Shown here piece after piece: positions 46,601-54,871 of a stretch of 64,000 bases of DNA. The notes under the pieces were generated by a model that did not search any database, had not been told where the DNA came from, and saw nothing but the letters and a program-made list of their open reading frames with translations. Every line of letters begins with the position of its first letter. Positions within the stretch are counted from its first letter, which is position 1. Made by a program: the position numbers and the translations under genes. Location of the stretch: positions 1 through 64,000 of the forward strand of contig WXYP01000007.1 of assembly GCA_009901575.1 (NCBI GenBank). Reading direction: 5' to 3'. Source of the DNA: Flavobacteriaceae bacterium R38 (GTDB taxonomy: Bacteria > Bacteroidota > Bacteroidia > Flavobacteriales > Flavobacteriaceae).

Positions 46601-47566
46601 ATGATTACTGCTAAAGACATAGAAAGTGCTTATCAGAATATCAAAAATGATATTTATAAGACACCGTTGATTTTTTCTCCCGAGCTAAGTGAGATTTCGA
46701 ATGCTAAGGTGTATCTAAAACTGGAAAACTTACAGCATACAGGATCTTTTAAAATACGTGGTGTTTTAAATAAAGTGAAAAGCATTGACAAAAAAGAGTT
46801 TAAGAAGCCATTTGTTGCTGCTTCTACAGGGAATCACGCAGCGGCTTTTGGATATGCTTCAGAAAAATTTGGTTTTAAAGGAACATTGTTTTTACCGGAA
46901 AAGACGAGTGAAGCTAAAGTGAATGCTCTTAAAAATTATGAGATAAAAAAAATCTTTTATGGTAAAAACAGTATGGAAACCGAAGCAAAGGCTACAGCTT
47001 ATGCGAGGGAAGTAGATGGAGTACTGATTCATCCGTATAACGATGTAGAAATTATAAAAGGTCAAGGAACTGTAGCTCTGGAAATAAAAGAACAACTCCC
47101 AGAAGTAGATACAGTTTTAGTGCCTATTGGTGGTGGTGGCTTGATTTCAGGGATTGCTTCTTATTTTAAAGATGATGAAAAAGTTGATGTCATAGGATGC
47201 CAGCCTGTAAATGCAGCTGAAATGTATCAGTCTGTTCAAAAAGGAAGTATTGTTTCTCCTAGTGTTTTAGATACTATTTCTGATGCTTCTGCCGGCGGAA
47301 TTGAAGAGGGAGCTATTACCTATGAAATCTGCAAAGAATTGATCTCCGATTTTGAATTAATTGAAGAAGAAGCGATTAAAAAAGCAGTTGCCTTTTTGGT
47401 AAAATCTCATCATATCCTGGTAGAACCCACTGCTGCAATGCCGGTTTCAGCATTATTAAACACAAATATATATAGAGGTAAGAATGTAGTTTTAGTACTT
47501 ACCGGAAAGAAAATAAATACATCACTGCTCACAGAAATATTAAATAAATATGGCAACGATCATTAA
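46601..47566 (+). CDS. Threonine/serine dehydratase-family PLP enzyme (EutB/BhcB-like)
   Basis: 321 residues, fold type II PLP enzyme without the ACT regulatory domain of biosynthetic IlvA. The PLP lysine is K51 in 'HTGSFKIRG', the phosphate loop is 'PIGGGGLISGI' near 176-186, and 'STGNHAAAFGYA' near 75-86 binds the substrate carboxylate. Relatives include catabolic threonine dehydratase, serine racemase, hydroxyectoine EutB and beta-hydroxyaspartate dehydratase BhcB. Pairing with an ornithine-cyclodeaminase-like gene (17-bp overlap) favours a EutB/EutC- or BhcB/BhcD-like pair. Possibly controlled by the attenuator just upstream. Confidence 0.85.
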   Translation: MITAKDIESAYQNIKNDIYKTPLIFSPELSEISNAKVYLKLENLQHTGSFKIRGVLNKVKSIDKKEFKKPFVAASTGNHAAAFGYASEKFGFKGTLFLPEKTSEAKVNALKNYEIKKIFYGKNSMETEAKATAYAREVDGVLIHPYNDVEIIKGQGTVALEIKEQLPEVDTVLVPIGGGGLISGIASYFKDDEKVDVIGCQPVNAAEMYQSVQKGSIVSPSVLDTISDASAGGIEEGAITYEICKELISDFELIEEEAIKKAVAFLVKSHHILVEPTAAMPVSALLNTNIYRGKNVVLVLTGKKINTSLLTEILNKYGNDH

Positions 47567-48506
47567 AAAAGAAGAGATACTGTTTATTGTAAAAAATGTA
47601 GATGTAATCGCTGCAATGGAAGAAGGTTTTATTGCTTACAGTAATAAAAATACAGTAGTGCCTCCTGTAGCAGAATTACTTTTTGAGAATCCTAAGGGAG
47701 AGGCTCATATAAAATACGGATATATTAAAAACGATGATTTTTATGTAATTAAAATTGCTTCCGGATTTTATGAAAATACAAAACTTGGAATTTCATCGAG
47801 CCAGGGATTAATGCTTTTATTCAGTCAGAAAACGGGAGAGATCAAAAGTGTATTGTTAGATGAAGGATATTTAACCGATGTGAGAACTGCTGCAGCTGGA
47901 GCATTGGCAGCTAAATATTTTGCTCCAAAGAATATTAAGGCTGTAGGAATTATTGGTGCCGGGATTCAAGGAAGACTCCAATTGCAATACTTACAAAAAG
48001 ATAACCCTTGTAAAGAAGTTTGGATTTGGAATAGAAATCTTGAAACTGCTCAGCGTTATAAAGATGAGTTGGGAGCCGATTTTAATATCAATATTGCTGA
48101 GAATCCATCAGAAATAGCAAAAAACTGTAACCTTATTATTACTGCAACACCCTCGGAGAAAGCATTGTTAAAAGCAGAAGATGTTCAACCTGGTACTCAC
48201 ATTACTGCTGTAGGTTCAGATACTTCTGCCAAGCAGGAATTGGATAGTGAAATTCTTCGGAAAGCCGATTTGGTTATAGCCGATAGTATTCCGCAAAGTA
48301 AAAGCAGAGGAGAAATTTACAGGGCTGTAAAAGATAAAGCGATCTCCGAAAAAAAGAGTATTGAGTTAGGAACTGCAATTCAAGATAGGAGTTTACACAG
48401 AACTAACGATAATCAGATCACGGTTACCGATCTTACCGGGGTAGCAGTACAGGATATTATGATTGCAAAAGCAGTTTACTTAGAGTATTTAAAATCAGTG
48501 AAATAA
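47550..48506 (+). CDS. Ornithine cyclodeaminase/mu-crystallin family protein (EutC/BhcD-like)
   Basis: 318 residues. NAD(P)-binding Rossmann motif GIIGAGIQGRLQLQYL near residues 131-146 with acidic/polar turn 'WIWNRN'. The N-terminal substrate domain has 'KIASGFYENTKLGISSSQG' and 'LLDEGYLTDVRTAAAGALAA'. The family includes ornithine cyclodeaminase, alanine and lysine dehydrogenase-like imine reductases, EutC and iminosuccinate reductase BhcD. It overlaps the dehydratase gene by 17 bp, so tight coupling is expected. The pair probably handles a 3-hydroxy or 3-amino acid; substrate unknown. Confidence 0.87.
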   Translation: MATIIKKEEILFIVKNVDVIAAMEEGFIAYSNKNTVVPPVAELLFENPKGEAHIKYGYIKNDDFYVIKIASGFYENTKLGISSSQGLMLLFSQKTGEIKSVLLDEGYLTDVRTAAAGALAAKYFAPKNIKAVGIIGAGIQGRLQLQYLQKDNPCKEVWIWNRNLETAQRYKDELGADFNINIAENPSEIAKNCNLIITATPSEKALLKAEDVQPGTHITAVGSDTSAKQELDSEILRKADLVIADSIPQSKSRGEIYRAVKDKAISEKKSIELGTAIQDRSLHRTNDNQITVTDLTGVAVQDIMIAKAVYLEYLKSVK

Positions 48507-48522
48507 ATAAACTTTTAAAGGT

Positions 48523-49638
48523 ATGATAAAAGAAAGAAGAATAAAGCATGGAATATTTTATAGTATTTTTTTAATGCTTGTTTTGGGATGTAATCAAAAC
48601 AAAACGACAGATCAAGAAGAAACCCTTTCGATAGGTTCTGATATTGAGATATTGGATGCAAATAGAGATGGAATTATTAATCCGTATGAAGCTTTAGATG
48701 TGTTATTGCTTATGCAGGAAGAAAACCAAAAAGAACTTAAAGTAGCCTCTTTCTCATCTATTTTAAAGGAGTATAAAAAGGAAGAAGCGGAAGAAATTAA
48801 ATCATTTTTTGAAGAGTTTGATCAGAATGGAAATGGTAAAATAGAACTTTCTGAAGCAGATGAGGAAATGTTAGATATCATAACAATGATGGATGAAAAT
48901 AAAAATAAAGAAGTTACTATTTCGGAAATGACAAAATTTGATTTTGCTAGTGCTTTTTTAGCCAGTGAAGAAGAGATAGATGAGAACATAGCAAATATTT
49001 TTGAAGAACATGATGCAATAGATACCATTGAACTCACAAAAATACCGGAAGAAGAGCAAGAAAGATTTAGTGCCTGGGATATAAACCGCGATAAAATAAT
49101 TACAAAACAGGAAATTAAAGATTTTGAAACGGCAAATAATACACCGGTACGATTTGAAATTAAAGATACAGTTGCTTTGATGAACGGAGTTATAACCAAT
49201 GAATTTCCGGCTACAGTACTTCAGCTTTTATTTGAGCATCCTGAAGTAACTACCATTGAAATGATGATTGCTCCGGGTTCTATTGATGATGTGGCCAACT
49301 TACGTGCTTCTTTGTACATCAATAAAAGCGGATTAACCACAAAAGTGAATGCTTATAGTCATATAGCATCCGGAGGAACAGATTTTTTTCTTGCAGGAAA
49401 GCAACGTATTGTAGAAGAGGGAGCTGTAATTGGAGTTCATTCCTGGGGAGGTGGAGCAGTTGCAGCTACCGATTTGCCCAAGGATGATCCGTCACATGAA
49501 AAATACCTTGATTATTATAAGATAGTCAATATTCCTACAGATTTCTATTGGTATACTTTACAGGCAGCTCCAGCCAATGGAATGCATAATATGACTAAAG
49601 ATGAAATAGAAAAATATAAAATAAGAACTGAGAAATAA
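48523..49638 (+). CDS. EF-hand lipoprotein with a ClpP/COG3904-type serine protease-like domain
   Basis: 371 residues. Lipoprotein signal with lipobox LVLGC (Cys23). Four EF-hand-type calcium loops: D45-E56, D100-E111, D124-E135 and D186-E197 (the last two have weaker positions). Residues about 205-345 resemble the ClpP/SppA crotonase fold as in COG3904 periplasmic proteins: 'YSHIASGGTDFFLAGKQRI' with candidate nucleophile Ser283, and 'AVIGVHSWGG' with candidate catalytic His306. Predicted calcium-dependent envelope protease or peptide-binding protein. It lies between the OCD-like and aminotransferase genes at gaps of 16 and 24 bp, an odd partner for two metabolic enzymes. Confidence 0.75.
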   Translation: MIKERRIKHGIFYSIFLMLVLGCNQNKTTDQEETLSIGSDIEILDANRDGIINPYEALDVLLLMQEENQKELKVASFSSILKEYKKEEAEEIKSFFEEFDQNGNGKIELSEADEEMLDIITMMDENKNKEVTISEMTKFDFASAFLASEEEIDENIANIFEEHDAIDTIELTKIPEEEQERFSAWDINRDKIITKQEIKDFETANNTPVRFEIKDTVALMNGVITNEFPATVLQLLFEHPEVTTIEMMIAPGSIDDVANLRASLYINKSGLTTKVNAYSHIASGGTDFFLAGKQRIVEEGAVIGVHSWGGGAVAATDLPKDDPSHEKYLDYYKIVNIPTDFYWYTLQAAPANGMHNMTKDEIEKYKIRTEK

Positions 49639-49662
49639 TTGAAATCCCTATATAAATAACAT

Positions 49663-50781
49663 ATGAATATTCCGATTTTTGAACTGGAAAGAGTCCAGTC
49701 GTTATATGAAAATACAGTAGACTATAATTTAACAGAAAGCGGATTTCATCCGTATACGCTTAACGAATTATTAGAAAAAGATCAAATAGATACACTCACC
49801 AATACCGTTTTAGGTTACGGACAAACAAATGGATCTATTCCGTTACGAAAGCAAATTAGTATCATGTATAATGGTATTAATGAAGAAAATATACTAGTGA
49901 CAAACGGATCTTCTGAAGCTAATTTTGTAGCCTGTCATACCTTATTGGAAAAGGGAGATGAAGTGATTATGATGATTCCCAATTATATGCAAATATGGGG
50001 AATTGCAGAAGAAATGGGATGTACTCTTAAAGCATTTCACCTAAAAGAAGAAACCGGATGGAAGCCAGATTTGGCAGAATTAAAATCGTTAGTAACTGCA
50101 AAAACAAAAATGATTGCAATATGTAATCCTAATAACCCCACAGGTTATACGCTTACTATCGAAGAAATGCAGGAGATTGTTGAGATTGCTAAAAGTGTAG
50201 ATGCATGGATCTATAGTGATGAGGTATACAGAGGCGCAGAGTTAAACGGAAAAACTATTGAGAGTTTCATCGGGATGTATGATAAAGTAATGGTGAATGG
50301 AGGGCTATCCAAAGCATATGCATTACCGGGACTTCGTTTAGGGTGGTTAATTGGTCCGGAAGAACTGGTTTCAGATACCTGGGCGTACCGTGATTATACC
50401 TCTATTACTGCAGGGATTATGAGTCATTATATTGGTGAAATTGCACTAAGACCAAAAAAACGCCTGGAAATTTTAACCAGGAATAGAAATATGCTTAACG
50501 AAAATCTGATCGCAGTAAAAGAATGGTTGGATCAATACGGAGATTTATTTGAATATACACCACCTCAAAGCGGAGGAATGTTATTTATAAAATACAACCT
50601 GGATATTAACTCCACCGAATTGGCAGAATGGCTGCGTACTGAAAAAAGTGTATTTATAGTTGCGGGTGATTGTTATGGCATGGATTATCATTTTAGAATA
50701 GGAATAGGGGAGCGAAAAGAATATATTTTGGCAGGGCTAGATAGAATAAAGGAAGCCTTAAAAGAACGATTTAATTTATAA
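49663..50781 (+). CDS. Class I/II aminotransferase
   Basis: 372 residues, fold type I PLP enzyme. 'NPNNPTGYTL' (N-P-T-G substrate/PLP contacts), 'DAWIYSDEVYRG' (PLP-binding Asp and Tyr) and the PLP lysine K217 in 'GGLSKAYALPGLRLGW' are present; a C-terminal Arg in 'YHFRIGIGERKEY' should bind the alpha-carboxylate. The amino donor and acceptor are not predictable. It ends the dehydratase-OCD-ClpP-like run and probably acts on the same pathway. A GC-rich palindrome lies 14 bp after the stop codon. Confidence 0.88.
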   Translation: MNIPIFELERVQSLYENTVDYNLTESGFHPYTLNELLEKDQIDTLTNTVLGYGQTNGSIPLRKQISIMYNGINEENILVTNGSSEANFVACHTLLEKGDEVIMMIPNYMQIWGIAEEMGCTLKAFHLKEETGWKPDLAELKSLVTAKTKMIAICNPNNPTGYTLTIEEMQEIVEIAKSVDAWIYSDEVYRGAELNGKTIESFIGMYDKVMVNGGLSKAYALPGLRLGWLIGPEELVSDTWAYRDYTSITAGIMSHYIGEIALRPKKRLEILTRNRNMLNENLIAVKEWLDQYGDLFEYTPPQSGGMLFIKYNLDINSTELAEWLRTEKSVFIVAGDCYGMDYHFRIGIGERKEYILAGLDRIKEALKERFNL

Positions 50782-50794
50782 GTTAATTATATAA

Positions 50795-50826
50795 TTAAGC
50801 TTCCGGATTCCAATCCGGAGGCTTAA
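50795..50826. terminator. Near-perfect palindrome after the aminotransferase gene
   Basis: TTAAGCTTCCGGATT (50795-50809) pairs with AATCCGGAGGCTTAA (50812-50826) with one T-G wobble and a 2-nt centre. No T-run on either side, so it may protect the mRNA end or act as a Rho-independent stop in a weaker manner. The next 267 bp to 51093 hold an 8-bp inverted repeat TTCAGGTA/TACCTGAA (50933-50961) and no convincing gene. Confidence 0.6.
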
Positions 50827-51093
50827 TATATATTAGTATTTTATTTTTAGACCCTTTGGTTTCTTTTAATTTGTGAAACAACCTGTAGATACCATGTAGA
50901 AAGACTTTAACCGGGTTATTAGAATTTAAAGGTTCAGGTATCAGATTATACTTTACCTGAAGTATTGGTAAATAATCTCCTTTGTAGTTATTAAAAGAAA
51001 AAAGAAAATTTAATTAAAAACTGTAATTCTAGAGTTTGAAATATAACTTATTAAATACGCCCTGTAAGAATTCAGAATTAAAATTAAATAAAG

Positions 51094-51312
51094 ATGAAAA
51101 CGTCAAAAAAACTTTTGCCTCTCCAAAAAATTGCTGCAGTTTTTATTATTACAGGAAGTATCATTACTATCGGGCGAATTTTAAACCTGATTGATAATGC
51201 AAATGAAGCGTATGAAGATGTTGCTGCTTATATTTCACTTATTGGTTTTATTTTATACTTATGGCCTTTATTTTTAAACAAGATGAAAAATAAGCAGAAG
51301 AACGTTTTGTAA
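51094..51312 (+). CDS. Small two-helix membrane protein, unknown function
   Basis: 72 residues: basic N-terminus MKTSKKLLPLQK, two hydrophobic helices (about 13-32 and 45-62) separated by an acidic turn 'DNANEAYEDVA', and a Lys-rich tail. It looks like a genuine small inner-membrane protein with both ends in the cytoplasm. I do not recognise a family. It converges on the FMN reductase gene 20 bp away. Confidence 0.6.
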   Translation: MKTSKKLLPLQKIAAVFIITGSIITIGRILNLIDNANEAYEDVAAYISLIGFILYLWPLFLNKMKNKQKNVL

Positions 51313-51331
51313 TTTTTTAATAATTTCCCTT

Positions 51332-51862
51332 TTACATAGCTTCTTGCAACAAATGAATTTTTTCAGTTAAATCTGTATTTATTTCTTCATTGACAATCTT
51401 ACCTTCTGAAAAATTATTATGAAATGATGGCATAGAGAAATCGGCTACGATATTCCCACCCAAATGAGGGAAAGACGTTTTAGCGGTTTGGAGAACAGTT
51501 GCACCTCCTCTTCCTCCGGGAGAGGTTGCCATTAATAGCATAGGTTTGTTTTTCCACACTTTTTGATTAATCCTGGATAACCAATCAAATGCATTTTTAA
51601 AAGCTACTGAATATGATCCGTTATGTTCAGCCAGTGAAATTACTAGTCCGTCTGCAGCGTCAATCAAATTGTCAAGCCTTATAGCTTCTTCCGGAATACC
51701 TTTTTCGTTTTCTAAATCTATACCATATATAGGCAAATCAAAATCATTTAGATCTACCACCATAATTTCTGAATCCTTAAGTTGATTCGCTGCATATGTT
51801 GCCAGTGTTTTATTGATAGATTTTTTACTATTGCTTCCGCCTATTGCTATTACTTTTTTCAT
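51332..51862 (-). CDS. NADPH-dependent FMN reductase
   Basis: 176 residues with a flavodoxin-like fold. 'IAIGGSNSKKSINKTLATYA' at the N-terminus binds the FMN phosphate, 'SLAEHNGSYSVAFKNAFDWL' and 'MATSPGGRGGATVLQ' are the family signatures. It reduces FMN, quinones or azo compounds using NADPH. Its ATG overlaps the stop codon of the MarR gene by four bases (ATGA), so it is translationally coupled to its likely regulator. Confidence 0.9.
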   Translation of the reverse strand: MKKVIAIGGSNSKKSINKTLATYAANQLKDSEIMVVDLNDFDLPIYGIDLENEKGIPEEAIRLDNLIDAADGLVISLAEHNGSYSVAFKNAFDWLSRINQKVWKNKPMLLMATSPGGRGGATVLQTAKTSFPHLGGNIVADFSMPSFHNNFSEGKIVNEEINTDLTEKIHLLQEAM

Positions 51863-52278
51863 TTTCCTCTTAATTTTTGTATTAATTGTTTTAGCGTTTC
51901 TGCCTCGTCCGAACTTAAATTAGTCATCATTGGTTTATGAAAACTGTCAACTTTTTTATCCAGTTTTTTTAATAATTCGAGCCCTTTATTGGTAATAATG
52001 ATATCCATTTTTCTTCTGTCATCTGGACATAATGTACGCTTAACCAAACCTTTTAGGGCCAGTTTATCAACAATACGTGTAACATTACTGGAGCGTTGTA
52101 CCATATGTTCTAAAATAGTATTTACAGAAACAGGTTTACCTTTTGCTCCACGTAATATGCGTAGTACATTAAATTGTGGCTCATAGATATCAAACTCTTT
52201 AAGTTCTTTAGATACAGAATCGGTAATCCAATGTCCGGTTCTTATAATTTCAAATACAGCTTCAAAATAATTATTCAT
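51859..52278 (-). CDS. MarR family transcriptional regulator
   Basis: 139 residues with a winged helix-turn-helix: 'QFNVLRILRGAKGKPVSVNT' recognition region and 'RIVDKLALKGLVKRTLCPDD..RRKMDIIITNKG' wing. One Cys (in TLCPDD) could be a redox sensor, but it is not in the N-terminal OhrR position. It heads the minus-strand unit with the FMN reductase. A 20-bp palindrome (52289-52308) lies 10 bp upstream over its own -7 box, and a half-site of the same sequence sits at the divergent promoter. Confidence 0.92.
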   Translation of the reverse strand: MNNYFEAVFEIIRTGHWITDSVSKELKEFDIYEPQFNVLRILRGAKGKPVSVNTILEHMVQRSSNVTRIVDKLALKGLVKRTLCPDDRRKMDIIITNKGLELLKKLDKKVDSFHKPMMTNLSSDEAETLKQLIQKLRGK

Positions 52279-52288
52279 TACATATACA

Positions 52289-52308
52289 ATATTTGTAGGT
52301 ACAAATAT
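52289..52308. promoter_or_regulatory. Palindromic MarR operator overlapping the marR promoter
   Basis: ATATTTGTA-GG-TACAAATAT, 9-bp arms with 2-bp centre. On the minus strand TATATTTG (52302-52309), an exact TAnnTTTG -7 box, is part of it, so a bound dimer would cover the promoter of the MarR gene, a typical autorepression layout. Confidence 0.72.
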
Positions 52309-52486
52309 ATAATTTTATCCCGAATTATTATATATACAGATTTGCATTTTACATTAAATAATCAATAGTTTAATCAGGATTTATTGTTAAAATATTGATA
52401 GTTAAATAATTATGTGTATTTGACTTGAAGAAAATTGTCCATGCTAAAGCGTGTATCCTCCATTCTTTTTTTTTGAATATGATCTA

Positions 52487-52495
52487 ATATTTGTA
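52487..52495 (+). promoter_or_regulatory. Operator half-site at the AhpD-like gene promoter
   Basis: The exact 9-mer ATATTTGTA of the MarR operator recurs here, 37 bp before the ATG at 52532; the second arm is not conserved. AATATTTG (52486-52493) could be a -7 box, which the regulator would then cover. Confidence 0.4.
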
Positions 52496-52531
52496 CTGTC
52501 GATATTGACAAAGAATTAAAACAATATAAAA

Positions 52532-53062
52532 ATGACTAGATTAAAAGCTTTGAATCCTGAAGAAATTTCAGGAAAATCAAAAGAACTATTTAATGGAATA
52601 CAAAGCAAATTAGGAATGGTACCAAATATGATGAGAACTATGGGAAATTCTCCTGCAGTTTTAGAAGCATATTTAAATTTGAGCGGAGCTCTTAACGGAG
52701 GTACATTGGGTGCTAAATTAGGAGAGTTAATTGCATTGACCGTAGCAGAAGCAAATAGCTGTAAATATTGCCTTTCTGCGCATACCTACATAGGAGCTAA
52801 TTTAGTGAAGATAGATAATGAAGCGCTTACTCAAGCTCGCCAGGGAAAAAGTAATGATACTAAAACAGAAGCAGCTTTAGTTTTTGCAAAAAATCTTGTA
52901 GATAAAAACGGACTGGTGACTTCTGATGATGTTTCAGCAGTGAAAAACGCAGGATATACAGATGGAGAAGTAGGTGAAATTGTAGCTAATGTGGCCTTGA
53001 ATATTTTTACGAACTATTTTAATAATACTGCGGAAACCGATATTGACTTTCCTGCTATTTAA
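52532..53062 (+). CDS. Carboxymuconolactone decarboxylase/AhpD-like protein
   Basis: 176 residues with the alkylhydroperoxidase-type redox motif E73...C77-KY-C80-LSA-H84 (pattern ExxxCxxCxxxH). Such proteins act as thiol peroxidase partners or have lost that role. The gene is divergent from marR and starts a plus-strand run through YHS, DUF1348, MOSC and AraC genes. Control by the MarR protein is inferred from the operator half-site. Confidence 0.88.
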   Translation: MTRLKALNPEEISGKSKELFNGIQSKLGMVPNMMRTMGNSPAVLEAYLNLSGALNGGTLGAKLGELIALTVAEANSCKYCLSAHTYIGANLVKIDNEALTQARQGKSNDTKTEAALVFAKNLVDKNGLVTSDDVSAVKNAGYTDGEVGEIVANVALNIFTNYFNNTAETDIDFPAI

Positions 53063-53098
53063 AGCATTGTTATAATTTATAATTATAAAAAAAAGAAA

Positions 53099-53560
53099 AT
53101 GAAAAGAATTAAATTTTTAGTACTAGGATTAATATTATCGATAGGATCATCTGTGGATGCACAAATTGAGCCGGTGGATGCCAATGGATTAGCCATAGGA
53201 GGATATGACGTAGTAGCTTATTTTTCAGGAGTTGCGAAAAGAGGCTTTGAAAGCTATTCAACTAAACACAACGGAGCTACTTATTATTTCTCCAGTGAAG
53301 AAAATAAAGAAGCTTTTAAAAAATCTCCCAAAAAATATCTGCCGCAATATGATGGATATTGTGCATGGGGAGTAGCCGCACAAAACACTAAATTTCCTAT
53401 TAATCCTGAAACTTTTGATGTTGTAGACGGGAAGTTATACCTTTTCTTTAACGGACCGTTTAAGGGAAATATATTTGATACTTCTATCCCCTGGAATGCA
53501 GAAACAACAAGTTTAATTGCAGCAGGGAAAAAAAATTGGCCAAAGGTTAAAAAATCGTAA
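53099..53560 (+). CDS. YHS domain protein, secreted
   Basis: 153 residues. Signal peptide MKRIKFLVLGLILSIGSSVD ending near AQ. YHS core: 'GGYDVVAYFSGVAKRG', 'GATYYFSSEENKEAFKKSP' and 'YLPQYDGYCAWGVA' with one conserved Cys. YHS domains often accompany metal- or redox-related proteins; no enzymatic function is proven. Likely periplasmic. 36 bp after the AhpD-like gene and followed by a terminator at 53571. Confidence 0.87.
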   Translation: MKRIKFLVLGLILSIGSSVDAQIEPVDANGLAIGGYDVVAYFSGVAKRGFESYSTKHNGATYYFSSEENKEAFKKSPKKYLPQYDGYCAWGVAAQNTKFPINPETFDVVDGKLYLFFNGPFKGNIFDTSIPWNAETTSLIAAGKKNWPKVKKS

Positions 53561-53570
53561 TATGATGATG

Positions 53571-53609
53571 AACACTATGGTATGTTTCAATGCATACTAT
53601 AGTGTTTTT
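53571..53609 (+). terminator. Intrinsic terminator after the YHS gene
   Basis: AACACTATGGTATG (53571-53584) pairs with CATACTATAGTGTT (53593-53606), one G-T wobble, 8-nt loop, with T-run 53605-53609. It separates AhpD-YHS from the DUF1348-MOSC-AraC genes. Confidence 0.88.
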
Positions 53610-53632
53610 AATTAATTTTAAAGTAAAAAATA

Positions 53633-54043
53633 ATGGAACAAAAACCTCCGTTTCCTCCGTTTAATGAGGAAACTGCACAACAAAAAGTGCAAATGGCAGA
53701 AGATGCGTGGAATAGTAAAGATCCTATAAAAGTATCTATGGCTTATACTAAAGATACAGAGTGGAGAAACCGAATTGATTTTATAAATGGAAGGGAAGAA
53801 GTACAGGCATTTTTAGCAAATAAATGGAATAATGAACTGGATTATAAACTCAAAAAAGAGCTTTGGGGCTTTAGAGAAAATAGAATAGCTGTTAGGTTTG
53901 AATACGAATATCGTAATAAAGAAGGACAATGGTTTAGGGCTTATGGAAATGAAAACTGGCAATTTGATGAAAACGGATTGATGGAAAAACGCTATGCCAG
54001 TATTAATGATTTGCCTATTGAAGAAGAAGATCGAAAATTATAA
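53633..54043 (+). CDS. DUF1348 (NTF2-like) protein
   Basis: 136 residues. '[20 protein letters not shown]', '[12 protein letters not shown]' and '[18 protein letters not shown]' are characteristic of this SnoaL/NTF2-like family, which forms small cone-shaped dimers. No enzymatic residues can be assigned. 6 bp upstream of the MOSC gene, thus co-transcribed. Confidence 0.85.
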   Translation: MEQKPPFPPFNEETAQQKVQMAEDAWNSKDPIKVSMAYTKDTEWRNRIDFINGREEVQAFLANKWNNELDYKLKKELWGFRENRIAVRFEYEYRNKEGQWFRAYGNENWQFDENGLMEKRYASINDLPIEEEDRKL

Positions 54044-54049
54044 AACATT

Positions 54050-54853
54050 ATGAAGGAACGTCCTCATATCTCAAAAATTCGTATTTACCCTGTAAAATCC
54101 CTGGACCCTATTGAAGTTTCTGAAGCGGAAATAGGGATAAGATCCCTTAAAAATGATAGAGCTTTTGCCATGATTACAGAAGATGGAGGCTATGTAAATG
54201 GTAAGCGTACAGGAAAGGTTAATGAATTAAAAGCGTCATACGATTTACAAAAAGGAATTATAAATCTGTCTCATAGAGGCAACCAAACTGTAGATGTTTT
54301 TGAGCTCAAAGAAGATAATGATCTTTTAAACACATATTTATCCGATTTTTTTGGAATTAAGATAGCATTGATACATCGTAATAAGGGAGAGTTAATGGAT
54401 ATTCCGGGGGCAAGTAGTGCGACCATAGTTGGTGAAGAATCTATAACATCAATACATAAAGATATCAATAAGTATTCTCTGGAAAACATACGACTACGTT
54501 TCAGGTCAAATATAGAGATAGCTGGCGTTCCTGCATTTTGGGAAGAAAAACTATTTAGAACTCCGGGAATCGGAATTCGTTTTAAGATAGGTGATGTTGA
54601 AATGATAGGAGTAAGTCCGAGAGCCAGGTGTAACGTTCCTCCACAAGATCCTTTTACAGGAGAATCGGATAGGTCTTTTGCAAAAAAAATGATGAAAAGC
54701 AGAGCAGATAGTTTACCGGAAGATAGTGATTTGCCACATTATGGCAGTATGTATCATTTAACTGTAAATACCTATTTACCGGAAACAGAAAAAGGAAAGT
54801 GGATTACTTTAGGTGATGAAATAGAAATTTTAGAACCTGTAAACCTTAGATAA
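54050..54853 (+). CDS. MOSC domain protein with N-terminal beta-barrel
   Basis: 267 residues. The N-terminal barrel has 'ISKIRIYPVKSLDPIEVSEA' (MOSC_N), the C-terminal MOSC domain ends in 'GVSPRARCNVPPQDPFTGES', with the conserved Cys of the molybdenum-cofactor sulfurase/mARC superfamily. Relatives bind Mo cofactor and reduce N-oxygenated compounds (YcbX, mARC), but the ferredoxin domain of YcbX is absent. An electron partner could be the FMN reductase of this cluster, by inference. Confidence 0.85.
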   Translation: MKERPHISKIRIYPVKSLDPIEVSEAEIGIRSLKNDRAFAMITEDGGYVNGKRTGKVNELKASYDLQKGIINLSHRGNQTVDVFELKEDNDLLNTYLSDFFGIKIALIHRNKGELMDIPGASSATIVGEESITSIHKDINKYSLENIRLRFRSNIEIAGVPAFWEEKLFRTPGIGIRFKIGDVEMIGVSPRARCNVPPQDPFTGESDRSFAKKMMKSRADSLPEDSDLPHYGSMYHLTVNTYLPETEKGKWITLGDEIEILEPVNLR

Positions 54854-54871
54854 TCCTACCTGTTAATTTTG

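Noticed and set aside
50915-51000. Plus-strand frame reading 'KVQVSDYTLPEVLVNN', like the start of glucuronoyl/acetylxylan esterases
   Set aside because: Only about 20 codons between stops and no adjoining esterase sequence in any frame, so chance or an unrecognisable remnant.
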